64,000 nt of DNA from an uncultured Fusobacteriaceae bacterium. Its GTDB lineage: Bacteria > Fusobacteriota > Fusobacteriia > Fusobacteriales > Fusobacteriaceae. Below the pieces are notes generated by a model that ran no database searches, was not told where the DNA came from, and saw nothing but the letters and a program-made list of their open reading frames with translations. The stretch is taken from positions 124,001 through 188,000 of the forward strand of contig CAMQWJ010000002.1 of the NCBI GenBank assembly GCA_947038515.1, written 5' to 3'. The position numbers and the translations under genes are program-made. Shown here piece after piece: positions 28,585 through 38,496 of the stretch; within the stretch, counting starts at the first letter, position 1; every line of letters begins with the position of its first letter.

Positions 28585-29760
28585 ATGAATATATCTGATA
28601 AAGTCATAAAAAATCTAACATTAAATAGGAGAGAACTGCATAAAATTCCAGAACTTGGATTTCAAGAAATAAAAACACAAGCTTATTTATTTGAAAAATT
28701 AGAACTAATGGGATATAAACCAGAAAAAATTTGTAATACTGGTATATATATATATATCGATAATGGAAAAGATTTTTCTTTTGCTTTTAGGAGTGATATG
28801 GATGCTCTACCTATAGTTGAAAAAAACAATATTGACTTCATCTCTAACCATGATGGAATTATGCATGGATGTGGACATGATGGGCATATGGCTACTCTCT
28901 TAGGATTCGCGGAATATCTTACAACAATAGATAAAGTTAATATTCCTTTTAATATTCTTTTAATTTTTCAACCTGCTGAAGAGGGACCAGGAGGAGCAAA
29001 AAACATTATTGAAAGTGGTCTTTTAAAATCACATAAGGCTAGAGCCATTTTTGGACTTCATCTTTTCCCAAATTTGCCTGAAGGAAAAATTGGAACTAAA
29101 GCTGGTAGTTTTATGGCAAGTTGTAATGAGATTACAGTTACTATTACAGGTAAAAGCGGTCATTGTGGTCAACCTCAATTAGGTGTTGATTCTATACAAA
29201 TAGCAATGAAATTTTTAGAAAATATGAATATCATAACAACAAAAATGCTTTCTCCTTTTGATCCTTCAATTATATCTTTTAATAAAATTAATGGTGGAAC
29301 TGTGGGAAATGTAACGGCAGAAAAAACTAAAATAGAGGGAACTATTCGTTCGTTCTCATTAGAAAGTCTTGATTTAATTAAAGAAAAAATCAAACAAACT
29401 TGTACTCAATTGGAAGTTTTTTTTGATTGTAAGATAGATACTCAAATTATTCAAGGATATCCAGTGGTTAATAATGATAAAAACTATTATAATATCCTAA
29501 AATCTGCATTGGAAAAAACCAAAAAAATAGATTTTGTAGAATTAGAACCTGAAATGTTAGCAGAAGATTTTTCTTTTTACCTTAATGAAATTCCCGGTTT
29601 ATTCTATTATGTTGGTACCAAAAATGAGAAAAAAGGATTTATTACTCCACTTCATAATTGTAAATTTAACTTTGATGAAAAAGCCTTAGAATATGCTTTA
29701 ATTTCTCTAATTTTAATTTTTGAAGAACTTAATTCTAAATACCAAAACGATAATATCTAA
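28585..29760 (+). CDS. M20-family amidohydrolase, probable N-acetyl-diaminopimelate deacetylase
   Basis: Metal-dependent deacetylase (391 aa) of the M20D group. HKIPELGFQE, RSDMDALP, the metal-binding HGCGHDGHMA near residue 93 and EEGPGGAKN with the catalytic Glu near 134 are intact, and the dimerisation domain insert is present. It is divergent from lysC and would supply the deacetylase step absent from the lysC-dapH operon; hippurate or amino-acid amidase activity is the alternative. Its start is separated from a strong SD by a hairpin. Confidence 0.82.
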   Translation: MNISDKVIKNLTLNRRELHKIPELGFQEIKTQAYLFEKLELMGYKPEKICNTGIYIYIDNGKDFSFAFRSDMDALPIVEKNNIDFISNHDGIMHGCGHDGHMATLLGFAEYLTTIDKVNIPFNILLIFQPAEEGPGGAKNIIESGLLKSHKARAIFGLHLFPNLPEGKIGTKAGSFMASCNEITVTITGKSGHCGQPQLGVDSIQIAMKFLENMNIITTKMLSPFDPSIISFNKINGGTVGNVTAEKTKIEGTIRSFSLESLDLIKEKIKQTCTQLEVFFDCKIDTQIIQGYPVVNNDKNYYNILKSALEKTKKIDFVELEPEMLAEDFSFYLNEIPGLFYYVGTKNEKKGFITPLHNCKFNFDEKALEYALISLILIFEELNSKYQNDNI

Positions 29761-29867
29761 TTAAACTTTATCTAAAAAATATTGAATTAAATTGAAAATA
29801 GAGTTATCAAAACACTTGATTCTTTATAAAAACAACTATATTATTATTAATTTAAAGGAGAATACTT

Positions 29868-30857
29868 ATGATAAGAAAAGCACGTACTGAAGATTTAAAT
29901 AAAATAGTTTTATCCACTGAACTAATTGTAAAAGAAATGAACAATTTAGGAAACTTCCAATGGGATTCTAATTATCCTAAAAAAGAAGATTTTGAACTTG
30001 ATATTCAAAATGGCTCTTTATATGTTAAAGAATTAGAAAATAATATTATTGGTTTCATTTGTATTGACACTAATGAACCAGTTGAATATAAAAATATTGA
30101 ATGGTCAAAAGATGAAACTTCTACAATTATTCATCGACTTGGTGTTCTTCCTAATATGAGAAAAAAAGGAATTGCTACAGAACTACTTTTCTTTGCTGAA
30201 AAAATTTCATTGGACAAACAAATTTATTCGATAAAAACAGATACCAACATTTTAAATACTAATATGTTAGCACTCTTTAAAAAACAAGATTACAAAAAAA
30301 TAGGTTCAGTTTCTTTTCAAGGAGTTAAAGAAGAATTTCTTTGTTTTGAAAAACTATTACCTCACATACATTTTGAAGATTTATACAAAGTAGGAGTCAA
30401 TTTTGATATTTTTATAGGAAGTGGATTTAGAAGCGAAAGAGAAAGAATCACTATTTTATATCAAAAACTTTCCTTAGAACCGGAAATAATTGAAAAAATA
30501 AAATCTTGTACACAAAAAATCTTTTTCTTGGTTACTGCTGAATCTTGGTGTCCAGATGTTCAAATCAATATAGCCGTCCTAAGAAAAATTTGTGAAATAA
30601 ACAGAAACTTTGATATATCTATTATCACTAAAGGAAGAGGGGAAAAATTTTTAAAACCACTTTTAGGTACTAATATTATTAAAATACCAACTATTCTTAC
30701 ATTAGACAATAATTACTCTTTAATCAACACTTTCATTGAGAGACCTTTGACTATTAAAGAACACCCCTCTTTTGAAACTATCAAAATAGATTATTTCAAA
30801 GGAAAATATGCATTAGATACTGCTACTGAAATTTTAAGTTTTTTAGATAAAATGTAA
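29868..30857 (+). CDS. GNAT acetyltransferase fused to a thioredoxin-like domain
   Basis: Two domains in 329 aa. Residues ~1-155 form a GNAT acetyltransferase with the acetyl-CoA loop LGVLPNMRKKGIATELL near 95. Residues ~170-329 are a thioredoxin-like fold whose active site reads TAESWCPDVQIN: one Cys, with Asp-Val where the second Cys of CxxC would be. Known stand-alone homologues of the second half are annotated as thioredoxin family proteins. The fused pair might couple redox sensing to acetylation, which is speculation. AAAGGAG before the ATG; single-gene unit with a terminator after it. Confidence 0.8.
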   Translation: MIRKARTEDLNKIVLSTELIVKEMNNLGNFQWDSNYPKKEDFELDIQNGSLYVKELENNIIGFICIDTNEPVEYKNIEWSKDETSTIIHRLGVLPNMRKKGIATELLFFAEKISLDKQIYSIKTDTNILNTNMLALFKKQDYKKIGSVSFQGVKEEFLCFEKLLPHIHFEDLYKVGVNFDIFIGSGFRSERERITILYQKLSLEPEIIEKIKSCTQKIFFLVTAESWCPDVQINIAVLRKICEINRNFDISIITKGRGEKFLKPLLGTNIIKIPTILTLDNNYSLINTFIERPLTIKEHPSFETIKIDYFKGKYALDTATEILSFLDKM

Positions 30858-30893
30858 AATTTATTTTACTTCTTAACTATTTTACTTTTAAAT

Positions 30894-30932
30894 AAAAAAA
30901 TTACTTTCATAATTATTGAAAGTAATTTTTTT
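30894..30932. terminator. Bidirectional terminator between convergent genes
   Basis: A 16-bp perfect stem, 30894-30909 with 30917-30932, includes A7 and T7 runs at its base. Confidence 0.85.
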
Positions 30933-30967
30933 TATTTCAGTATAAAGTTTCTTAATCAAACTATATT

Positions 30968-33313
30968 CTAAGGATTTAATATATAATTAGTTAATTCATT
31001 TACAAACTCTCTTGTTTTTCCATTTTTATCATTTACAGGATTAAATTCAACAATATCAACAGAAGTTACAAAGTATTCTTTAAAGATATATTTGAAAGTT
31101 TGGAAAATTTCATCAGTTGAAAATCCATTTCTAACTGGTGTACTCACACCTGGTGCATATTCTGGATCTACAGAATCAACATCAAAACTAATGTGTACTT
31201 CCTCAACATTAAGATACTCTTTTATTTCTTCCAATACTTTATCCAATCCTTTATGGATTACTTCATCGTATGTGATAGTTTTTACTCCAAGCTCATCCAT
31301 AAACTCTCTCTCTTTATGATCAAGATCTCTCGCTCCTAATACAACTACATTTTTACTCTCTATTTTTGCTCCTTCATAGAAACAATTAACTAAATCTCTA
31401 TCTCCATAACCTTGTAGTAAGGCAAGAGGCATTCCATGAATATTTCCTGACATTGTAATTTCATCAGTATTCATATCTCCATGTGCATCTATCCAAATAA
31501 CTCCTATTTCTTTCTCAAGAGCAACTCCTGCAATACTTCCTAGAGAGATCGAGTGATCTCCACCAATGACTATAGGTCTACATCCTTCACGTACTGCTGC
31601 ATTTACCTGATTAGCTAATTTTTCACAGGTATGTAATATTGTATTCTTATATTTTAAATTCCAATCATTAAAATTCTCTTTTTGCTTTTCTACCTCAATA
31701 ATTGCTATCTCATCAAAAGTATCTGGAAAATATTCTTGAAGAACATCAATAGAAAATTCTATTCCTGCTTTGTTAGCTCCTAAATTCATAGGGACTCCAA
31801 ACATTGTACTCTTCATTTTTTCAGTATAAATATATACTGCATCTTCCTCTTCTATAACATTAATATTTATTAGTTCTGGATCTTCCATTCCTTGAATATG
31901 TAACTTTGCTTCTTTTAACCCTTTTATATATTCAATAGTTTCCCTAGTAATTCTTTCGCCTGGAACAATAATTGGTATTCCTGGTGGATAAGCCATTATC
32001 ATTTCACCAGAAATTTTCCCTTCACTTTCTTCAAATAAAACAGTATTTTTTTCACTATAAAAAGCTTCTCTTGGAATTAATAGTAACTCTGGTATAGCTG
32101 GTGTACTTAATAATTCTCGATCTATTTTCTTATTTTGTCCAAAAAATCTCACACTAATATCTTTTAAAGCTTCTAAAAGAATATTAATACTTTTCTCTGT
32201 ATCACCTATAGTTATAATTGCAAGAACATTATAAAAGTCTGAAAGCTCCATTTGAATATTATAATCATCTACAAGCAATGTTTCCAACTCAAATCCTGTT
32301 ATTCCCATATTTTTAGCTGAAATAGTAACTTTAGTTACATCAAAATCAAAGACTCCTTCTGGTCCTAATATTTCTTTTCCAAAAGAGTACATACCAGGTA
32401 TTCTATTTATTTCACTACGAAGATGATTTGAAAGACTTATCGTTTCATCTAATAATTCTTTTCCTTCAGTTGCAATTTGTCTTCTAGCACAATCCAAAGA
32501 AGCCATAAGAGGGTATGAAGGAGATGTTGTATGTAATAAACTTAGGATCTGTTGAACACGATTAGTATCTATCCTTTCTGAATTAACATGTAAAAGAGAC
32601 ATTTGTGTTAAAGCTCCTATAATTTTATGGGTACTTTGAGCACACATGTCTGCACCAGCATCCACTGCTGATAGAGGAAGTTCATCATTAAAATGTAGAT
32701 GTGGACCGTGAGCCTCATCTACTATTATTGGTATATCATATGAATGAACTAAATCTACAATTTTTTTCAAGTCTGTTGTAACTCCATAGTATGTTGGGTT
32801 AATTAGTAATACAGCTTTTATATCTGAATGTTGCTTTAACATAGTTTCAATAGTTTGTGGTTTTACTCCATGAGCTATACCTAAAGTTTCATCAATTTCA
32901 GGATTCAAATAAACTGGAATAGCACCACTAAGTATTATTCCTGCTGAAACAGATTTATGAACATTTCTAGGTACAAGAATTTTTTCTCCAGATTTAACAA
33001 CAGTCATTATCATAGCTTGAATAGCACCTGATGTTCCATTTACTGCAAAAAAACTTTTTTTAACTCCATACGCATCTGCAACTAACTCTTGAGATTCTTT
33101 TATGCAACTCTTAGGTTGATGTAATCCGTCAACCATCTTAAAGATAGTAACATCTATAGAAAAAATTCCATTCCCCATAAATTCATGAAACTCTTTATCA
33201 ACACCTTGACCTTTTTTATGACCTGGAACATGAAATGGGGTTATATTTCTGCCTGTGTATTCATCTTTTAATGCAGAAAAAATTGGTGTTTTTTGTTGAT
33301 CTAATTTAGACAT
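30968..33313 (-). CDS. Fusion of Orn/Lys/Arg decarboxylase and arginase
   Basis: 781 aa. Residues ~1-480 are a short-form (SpeA-like) fold-I PLP decarboxylase: PFHVPGHKKG near 22, and the PLP lysine in AQSTHKIIGALTQMS near 225. Residues ~495-781 are a complete ureohydrolase: GGDHS near 580, WIDAHGDMN near 605 and SFDVDSVDPEYAPG near 705 supply the Mn ligands. The NIHGMPLA segment is more arginase- than agmatinase-like. The protein could turn arginine into putrescine, either arginase then ornithine decarboxylase, or arginine decarboxylase then agmatinase. AGGAGG before the ATG; monocistronic. Confidence 0.9.
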   Translation of the reverse strand: MSKLDQQKTPIFSALKDEYTGRNITPFHVPGHKKGQGVDKEFHEFMGNGIFSIDVTIFKMVDGLHQPKSCIKESQELVADAYGVKKSFFAVNGTSGAIQAMIMTVVKSGEKILVPRNVHKSVSAGIILSGAIPVYLNPEIDETLGIAHGVKPQTIETMLKQHSDIKAVLLINPTYYGVTTDLKKIVDLVHSYDIPIIVDEAHGPHLHFNDELPLSAVDAGADMCAQSTHKIIGALTQMSLLHVNSERIDTNRVQQILSLLHTTSPSYPLMASLDCARRQIATEGKELLDETISLSNHLRSEINRIPGMYSFGKEILGPEGVFDFDVTKVTISAKNMGITGFELETLLVDDYNIQMELSDFYNVLAIITIGDTEKSINILLEALKDISVRFFGQNKKIDRELLSTPAIPELLLIPREAFYSEKNTVLFEESEGKISGEMIMAYPPGIPIIVPGERITRETIEYIKGLKEAKLHIQGMEDPELININVIEEEDAVYIYTEKMKSTMFGVPMNLGANKAGIEFSIDVLQEYFPDTFDEIAIIEVEKQKENFNDWNLKYKNTILHTCEKLANQVNAAVREGCRPIVIGGDHSISLGSIAGVALEKEIGVIWIDAHGDMNTDEITMSGNIHGMPLALLQGYGDRDLVNCFYEGAKIESKNVVVLGARDLDHKEREFMDELGVKTITYDEVIHKGLDKVLEEIKEYLNVEEVHISFDVDSVDPEYAPGVSTPVRNGFSTDEIFQTFKYIFKEYFVTSVDIVEFNPVNDKNGKTREFVNELTNYILNP

Positions 33314-33514
33314 TATTACCTCCTGATATTCTTTATATTTTCTTCTTTATTTTATTATTTATTTTTAAAGACTATAAATTATAGTTTTTATTTTGAATTT
33401 AGTCAACAAAAAATGTATCAGCCGCTATTTTTTATTAACTAAATATAATATTATACTTTAATTATATTATATTCATACTCTAAATAAAATAATTTTCTTT
33501 TAATTTTATAGTAA

Positions 33515-33546
33515 ATAAAAAAACAGCCCTCATTTTAGGACTGTTT
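33515..33546 (-). terminator. Terminator downstream of the aquaporin gene
   Basis: AAACAGCCCT (33521-33530) pairs with AGGACTGTTT (33537-33546) apart from one mismatch; seven T residues follow on the minus strand. Confidence 0.8.
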
Positions 33547-33560
33547 CTTTCTTTATTTGT

Positions 33561-34268
33561 TTATTTAGTTTTTGAACAACCACAATCTCCATTTAAACAT
33601 CTATATACTACTCCACCTATACATGCTCCTATTATAGGTGCAACCCAAAATAGCCACAATTGTGAAGTATATGGAGCTCCAGCAAATATTGCTACTGCTG
33701 TACTCCTTGCAGGATTAACAGAAGTATTTGTCACTGGAATTGATATTAAGTGAATTAATGTTAATGATAATCCAATAGGAAGAGGTGCAAAACCTGCAAC
33801 TGACTCTTTACTCGTTGCTCCCATTATTACAAAAATAAACATTCCTGTTAATACAACTTCACAAATAAGTGCTGCAGTCATTGAATATCCACCTGGTGAC
33901 AATGCTCCAAATCCATTACTTGCAAATCCATTTGCTAAAGAAAAAGTTTCGTTTCCACTTGCTATTCCGTATAAAATAGCTGCTCCACAAATTCCACCTA
34001 AAACTTGTGCAATAATGTAAGGAAGTACCTCTTTTTTATCAAATCTTCCACCTACTGCTAAACCTATTGTAACAGCTGGATTAATATGACAACCTGATAT
34101 ATGTCCTATTGCATATGCCATTGTTAATAAAGTTAGTCCAAAAGCTATTGCTACTCCTACAAAACCTATCCCTAACTCTGGGTATCCTGCTGCTAATACA
34201 GCACTTCCACATCCACCTAAAACTAACCAACCTGTTCCAATAAACTCTGCTAATAATTTTCTCTTCAT
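33561..34268 (-). CDS. aqpZ: Aquaporin (AqpZ-like MIP channel)
   Basis: Six-helix membrane channel (235 aa). Both NPA boxes are present: HINPAVT near residue 60 and SVNPARST near 180. His in the fifth helix ([20 protein letters not shown]) and the Arg after the second NPA match the narrow, water-selective filter of AqpZ rather than a glycerol facilitator. The C-terminus is Cys-rich (NGDCGCSK). The start at 34268 has AAGGGG upstream; a longer reading from 34289 would include the SD. Confidence 0.9.
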   Translation of the reverse strand: MKRKLLAEFIGTGWLVLGGCGSAVLAAGYPELGIGFVGVAIAFGLTLLTMAYAIGHISGCHINPAVTIGLAVGGRFDKKEVLPYIIAQVLGGICGAAILYGIASGNETFSLANGFASNGFGALSPGGYSMTAALICEVVLTGMFIFVIMGATSKESVAGFAPLPIGLSLTLIHLISIPVTNTSVNPARSTAVAIFAGAPYTSQLWLFWVAPIIGACIGGVVYRCLNGDCGCSKTK

Positions 34269-34500
34269 TTTGTAGCCCCTTTTTTTCAATTTATTTTAAT
34301 TCCTATTATATTTTAATTCCTATTAAATGTAGCAATTTTTTTTTAATTTGTCAATTTTTTTTGTATATTCAATCATTTTTAAATTACATTTTTTATTATT
34401 CATTACTAGTTCTAACTTGACTTTATCTAAATATAACGTATACTAGTAGTAATAATAATTATTATTATTATTACTCAAACAGAGGGGGCGAAAATCTTTT

Positions 34501-34965
34501 ATGGAAAAGAAAACACTATTTTATTTATCTTTAAGTACAGGTTTTTTTTCAGGGCTATGGATTATCATTGGTATTTATTTTAATATCCCAACTTGGATTG
34601 GTTTTGCTGGTTGCACAGCCTTTTTTGCTGCTGGTAGTGATGGGGTCAAGGGAGTAAAGAAAGCTATTTTTCCTCTCCTTAGTGGTATTTTTTGGACTGT
34701 ATTACTTTTAAGTCTATCTAATGGTTCAACTTCTTCAATTTTTATAGGAACTCTTGGTGGAATTATTACATTCATCATGTGTTTTCAAGGTGTTTTTCCC
34801 TTACTTGCATATATCCCTGCAACATTTATAGGAAGTTTTTCTACTTTTGCTAACAATGGAAATTGGCGAGAAGTTCTTATAGGAGTCCTTTCTGGACTTG
34901 TTCTTGGATATTTATCTGATTTTGGTGGAAAAGCATTACTAAACTTAACTTCTAAAAAAAAATAA
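34501..34965 (+). CDS. DUF1097 family membrane protein
   Basis: 154 aa, about five hydrophobic helices and few charges. The pattern FAGCTAFFAAG near residue 37 and the repeated GVFPLLAYIPATFIGSFSTFA segment are typical of DUF1097 (YcdZ-like) proteins, whose function is not established. GAGGGGGCG precedes the ATG. Divergent from the aquaporin gene, with a (TAA)n-like AT tract in the shared upstream region. Confidence 0.8.
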   Translation: MEKKTLFYLSLSTGFFSGLWIIIGIYFNIPTWIGFAGCTAFFAAGSDGVKGVKKAIFPLLSGIFWTVLLLSLSNGSTSSIFIGTLGGIITFIMCFQGVFPLLAYIPATFIGSFSTFANNGNWREVLIGVLSGLVLGYLSDFGGKALLNLTSKKK

Positions 34966-35021
34966 ATAACTATATATACATATAACATCTTCACCTATTT
35001 AATATTTTCATCTAAATATTA

Positions 35022-35055
35022 AGAGAGTGCCTTTTATTTTAGGCACTCTCTCTTT
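35022..35055. terminator. Terminator between DUF1097 gene and preA
   Basis: AGAGAGTGCCT (35022-35032) pairs perfectly with AGGCACTCTCT (35041-35051); T-rich on the plus strand after the stem. Serves convergent transcripts. Confidence 0.8.
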
Positions 35056-35058
35056 TAA

Positions 35059-36294
35059 TTATAGTAATATTTCTTTTTTCTCACAATTTTTTTTAAATTC
35101 AATTTCTCCTTTACTAATACATTGAACTGGACAAACTAATGAACATAAATGACATCCTACACAATTCTCTTTGATTAAAGAGACCTTTCGCTCTTCTGAA
35201 TCCCATTCAAGAGCCTGATGTCCACCATCATAACAAGAAATATGACATCTTCCACATCCAATACATTTATCTTCATCTATTTTTGGATAAACAATATATG
35301 TTCTATCTAGATCTTCTGCTGGAACTATATTGCTAACTGCAATACCTACAAGTTCTTGAAGAGTTCTTATGTTTTTTTCCTCCATATAGTGAGAAATACC
35401 ACTTATCATATCCTCTACAACTCTATAACCATATTGCATTACAGAAGTTGTAACTTGAATAGTTCCACTTCCCATTAAAATAAACTCAAGGGCATCTTGC
35501 CAAGTTTCTACTCCTCCCATTCCACTGATAGGAATATCTTTAGTTTTACTATTGGTTTTCAAATCATGAATAAATCTCAACGCTATTGGTTTAACAGCTT
35601 TTCCAGAATATCCTGATACTGATGATTTTCCGTTAACTATTGGAAGCCCTATTAATTTGTTTAACTCCACTCCTACTATTGATTTAACAGTATTTATAGC
35701 TGCAATACCATCTGCTCCTCCTTCCATTGCTGCATGAGCTGGGGTTATCATTTCACCTAAATTAGGTGTCATTTTTGCAAGAAAAGGTAGCTTACTTCCT
35801 CTTCTTACTGCGGCACAATACTTCTTTACAAGTTCTGGATTACTTCCAACATCTGATCCCATAGCATGAGAAGTCATTTGAGGACATGAAAAATTGCATT
35901 CAATCATATCTGCACCTGCATCTGTAACAAGTTTAGCAAGATCTTCCCACTCTTTTTCATTTTCTCCCATAATAGATGCTATTAAAATTTTTGTAGGATA
36001 ATTTTTTTTCAGCTTTCTCATAGCTTCCAAATTTTCCTCTAACGAATGTTCTGCTATTTGTTCCATATTTTTAAAACCTATAAATCTAGTTCCTTCTTTT
36101 TCTAACTCAGCAAATCTTGGTGAAACTTCATTAGCAATGAAAAATCCAACAGTTTTAAAAACTACTCCTCCCCATCCAGTATCTAATGCCTTAGCACACA
36201 TTTCATAACAGTTCCCTACTGGAGATGAAGAAAGTAAAAATGGATTCTCAAATTTAACTCCTAAAAATTCAATTGACAAATCTCTCTTTAACAT
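35059..36294 (-). CDS. preA: NAD-dependent dihydropyrimidine dehydrogenase, PreA subunit
   Basis: FMN-containing barrel subunit (411 aa) that reduces uracil or thymine, or runs in reverse. A dihydroorotate-dehydrogenase-like domain (residues 5-310: SSSPVG, NFSCPQM with its catalytic region, KMTPN) precedes two C-terminal [4Fe-4S] clusters ([15 protein letters not shown] near 335, [15 protein letters not shown] near 375). Starts one base after the preT stop, with a G-rich SD inside preT, so the subunits are translationally coupled. Confidence 0.94.
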   Translation of the reverse strand: MLKRDLSIEFLGVKFENPFLLSSSPVGNCYEMCAKALDTGWGGVVFKTVGFFIANEVSPRFAELEKEGTRFIGFKNMEQIAEHSLEENLEAMRKLKKNYPTKILIASIMGENEKEWEDLAKLVTDAGADMIECNFSCPQMTSHAMGSDVGSNPELVKKYCAAVRRGSKLPFLAKMTPNLGEMITPAHAAMEGGADGIAAINTVKSIVGVELNKLIGLPIVNGKSSVSGYSGKAVKPIALRFIHDLKTNSKTKDIPISGMGGVETWQDALEFILMGSGTIQVTTSVMQYGYRVVEDMISGISHYMEEKNIRTLQELVGIAVSNIVPAEDLDRTYIVYPKIDEDKCIGCGRCHISCYDGGHQALEWDSEERKVSLIKENCVGCHLCSLVCPVQCISKGEIEFKKNCEKKEILL

Positions 36295-36295
36295 T

Positions 36296-37480
36296 TTACA
36301 TCCCCCCTAAAAATTCAATTATTTCATTTGCTATTTCTTTTCCACTTTTTATAGCCCAAACAACAGTTTTTTCTTCCTCTACTATATCACCTGAAAAGAA
36401 GAGATTCTTTTTATTTTCATTTTTTATTTGAGGATCCAAATCACTTGTTTGCCCTATAGCCAAAATTGTTAAATCAGAACTCAAAGATAATTCATCTTCT
36501 CCATCCACACTTTTAAAAATAACTTTTTTATTTTCAACTTTCTCAGGAATAAAACCACCAATAATTTGAATTTTCATTTCTAAAGAAGTCTCCAATTCGG
36601 CTTTACTAGCTGGAAGATTCTCTAAAGTCTCCACTGCAACAACTTTAACATTTTTACAACCAAATATTTTACAAGTTACTGCACAATCCAGTGCAACATC
36701 TCCTCCACCAACTATAACAATATTCTTTTTCCCTTCCATTTTTTTTGCAGTCTTTACTTTAGAAAGAAAATCCACTGCTACTTCAGTATTTGTATTCTTA
36801 AAAATTTCTAAAGTTTTTCCTTTATTATTACCTGTTGCGAATAAAATAGCTTTAAAATCATCTTTCTCTAAACTCTCAACAGTTATATCTTTTCCAAATA
36901 TAGAATTATTCTTAAACTCTACACCTTGCTCTTTTATAAGGTTTAATTCATAATCTAAAATATCTGTTCCCAATCTATATTCAGGAATTCCGTATCTTAG
37001 CCATCCTCCAAATTTTTCTTGTTTTTCAAAAATTGTAACATTATACCCCTTTTTAGCCAATTCTGAGGCAGCGGTTAATCCACTAGGTCCAGAACCAATA
37101 ATAGCCACTTTTTCCTTTTCTAAAGCTACTTTTTTTATAACTTTTAAGTTACTTTCTCTCTCAAAATCAATTAAAAAGTTTTGTAGTTTTCCAATTTCAA
37201 TTGGTTTATCTATTCCTGTTCTACTACATGCTTTTTTACAATATTTTTCTGTTGGACAAACTTTAGCACAAATTCCCCCTAAAATATTATTTTCTCTAAT
37301 TCTCTCTGCAGCACCTTTGAGATTTTTAAAATATAATGATCTTATAAATCTTCCAGGATCTGTTCCAGCGGGACACCCCACTGAACAAGGTGCATCTTCA
37401 CACAATAAACATCTACTTGCCTCTTCAATAGCAACTAAAGAAGTCATAGTTTTTTCAAACTCTTCCTCATAATTCTTCAT
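36296..37480 (-). CDS. preT: NAD-dependent dihydropyrimidine dehydrogenase, PreT subunit
   Basis: Flavin subunit (394 aa) that passes electrons from NADH to PreA. N-terminal Cys cluster region ([16 protein letters not shown], then [18 protein letters not shown]), FAD-binding [16 protein letters not shown] near residue 128 and NADH-binding [12 protein letters not shown] near 258. A GTG at 37495 is open but GGAGGG sits between it and ATG 37480, so the latter is chosen. Shorter than the E. coli protein by a few residues only. Confidence 0.93.
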   Translation of the reverse strand: MKNYEEEFEKTMTSLVAIEEASRCLLCEDAPCSVGCPAGTDPGRFIRSLYFKNLKGAAERIRENNILGGICAKVCPTEKYCKKACSRTGIDKPIEIGKLQNFLIDFERESNLKVIKKVALEKEKVAIIGSGPSGLTAASELAKKGYNVTIFEKQEKFGGWLRYGIPEYRLGTDILDYELNLIKEQGVEFKNNSIFGKDITVESLEKDDFKAILFATGNNKGKTLEIFKNTNTEVAVDFLSKVKTAKKMEGKKNIVIVGGGDVALDCAVTCKIFGCKNVKVVAVETLENLPASKAELETSLEMKIQIIGGFIPEKVENKKVIFKSVDGEDELSLSSDLTILAIGQTSDLDPQIKNENKKNLFFSGDIVEEEKTVVWAIKSGKEIANEIIEFLGGM

Positions 37481-37691
37481 AAATACCCTCCTCACTAACT
37501 CATTAGATTTTAGAACTAAGTTCTTAATTTAATGTTACAACCATTCTCTCTCAAATTCAATATTCAAAGTACTTTCTTTTCTTTCTTGGTCAAAATTTGA
37601 TTTTTTTTTGAAACTATTTTAAACAATATATTTTATGACTTTCTATATTAAATTAAATTTATTTTTACAATTTATTCCATAAAACTATATA

Positions 37692-37741
37692 AAAAAAAAC
37701 CTATAAAATAGTTTCGTTTTTAAACGATTCTATTTTATAGG
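37692..37741 (-). terminator. Terminator of the DUF218 gene
   Basis: CCTATAAAATAG (37700-37711) pairs with CTATTTTATAGG (37730-37741), with an inner CG-containing loop; nine T residues follow on the minus strand. The stem includes the stop codon of the gene. Confidence 0.85.
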
Positions 37742-38443
37742 TTCTATTTTATCTTTTAAGTGATAATATATTATTGCCACACTTTCTCTTAAATAATTAC
37801 TTGCTAAACCTAAAAAAGGTGTTTTTGCATATACTCCATTTAACTTTAAACCAATTTTTTCTCCAAAATATTTAGCTCGATAAACATGAAAAGAGTTTGT
37901 AATTACTCCTATTGAATTATCTAATGGAACTTTATTCCTTGAAAACATTAAATTTTCTAAAGTAGAAGTTGATTTATCCTCTTCTATTATCTGATCTGTA
38001 GGTACTCCCTTTTCTTTTAAATATTTTTTCATAGCATAACTTTCAGTAACAGTTTCATCCTTTCCCATTCCACCAGAAACTATAAATATTGTTTCTGGAT
38101 ATAGAGTATAATACTCAACTCCCTTATCCAACCTATTTATCAATACTTTTTTTGGTTTATCTTTATCTAGACCAGCACCGAGAATAATCACATAATCATT
38201 TTTTAGACCTTTATTTTGATTAATATAAATGTCATTTAAAAGAGTTCCTAAACTAATCATAAATACTGTTATCCCTAGTCCAAAACATATCTGTAAAACT
38301 TTTTTTAACAATTTACTCTCTATTAATTTATACATTAAATAATAAATAAATATTATTATCAATATGTTTATTACAAATGATGTCTTATATATCAGTTTGT
38401 AAAGCACTAATATTAATAGTATTATGATATCTTTTGACTTCAT
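37730..38443 (-). CDS. DUF218/YdcF-family envelope protein (SanA/ElyC-like)
   Basis: 237 aa. Two or three N-terminal membrane helices (about residues 5-75), then a DUF218 domain with ILGAGLDKDKP near 88, SGGMGKDET near 123, ESYAMKKYL, DKSTSTLENL and TNSFHVYRAK. Relatives (ElyC, SanA) affect envelope integrity; the biochemical role is not known. AAAGGGAGAAG before the ATG. Confidence 0.82.
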   Translation of the reverse strand: MKSKDIIILLILVLYKLIYKTSFVINILIIIFIYYLMYKLIESKLLKKVLQICFGLGITVFMISLGTLLNDIYINQNKGLKNDYVIILGAGLDKDKPKKVLINRLDKGVEYYTLYPETIFIVSGGMGKDETVTESYAMKKYLKEKGVPTDQIIEEDKSTSTLENLMFSRNKVPLDNSIGVITNSFHVYRAKYFGEKIGLKLNGVYAKTPFLGLASNYLRESVAIIYYHLKDKIEPIK

Positions 38444-38496
38444 TATTCTTCTCCCTTTTAATCTCTTTCATTCTTTAACTTAATTACTCTTTATAA

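Noticed and set aside
28741-28765. (TA)n tract in the deacetylase gene as a slippage site
   Set aside because: It encodes an in-frame Ile/Tyr run in an otherwise intact gene; no sign of frame disruption.
34450-34475. TAA/TTA triplet tract upstream of the DUF1097 gene as a phase-variation repeat
   Set aside because: It is an inverted, mixed TAATAA/TTATTA tract outside the coding frame and typical of AT-rich intergenic DNA.
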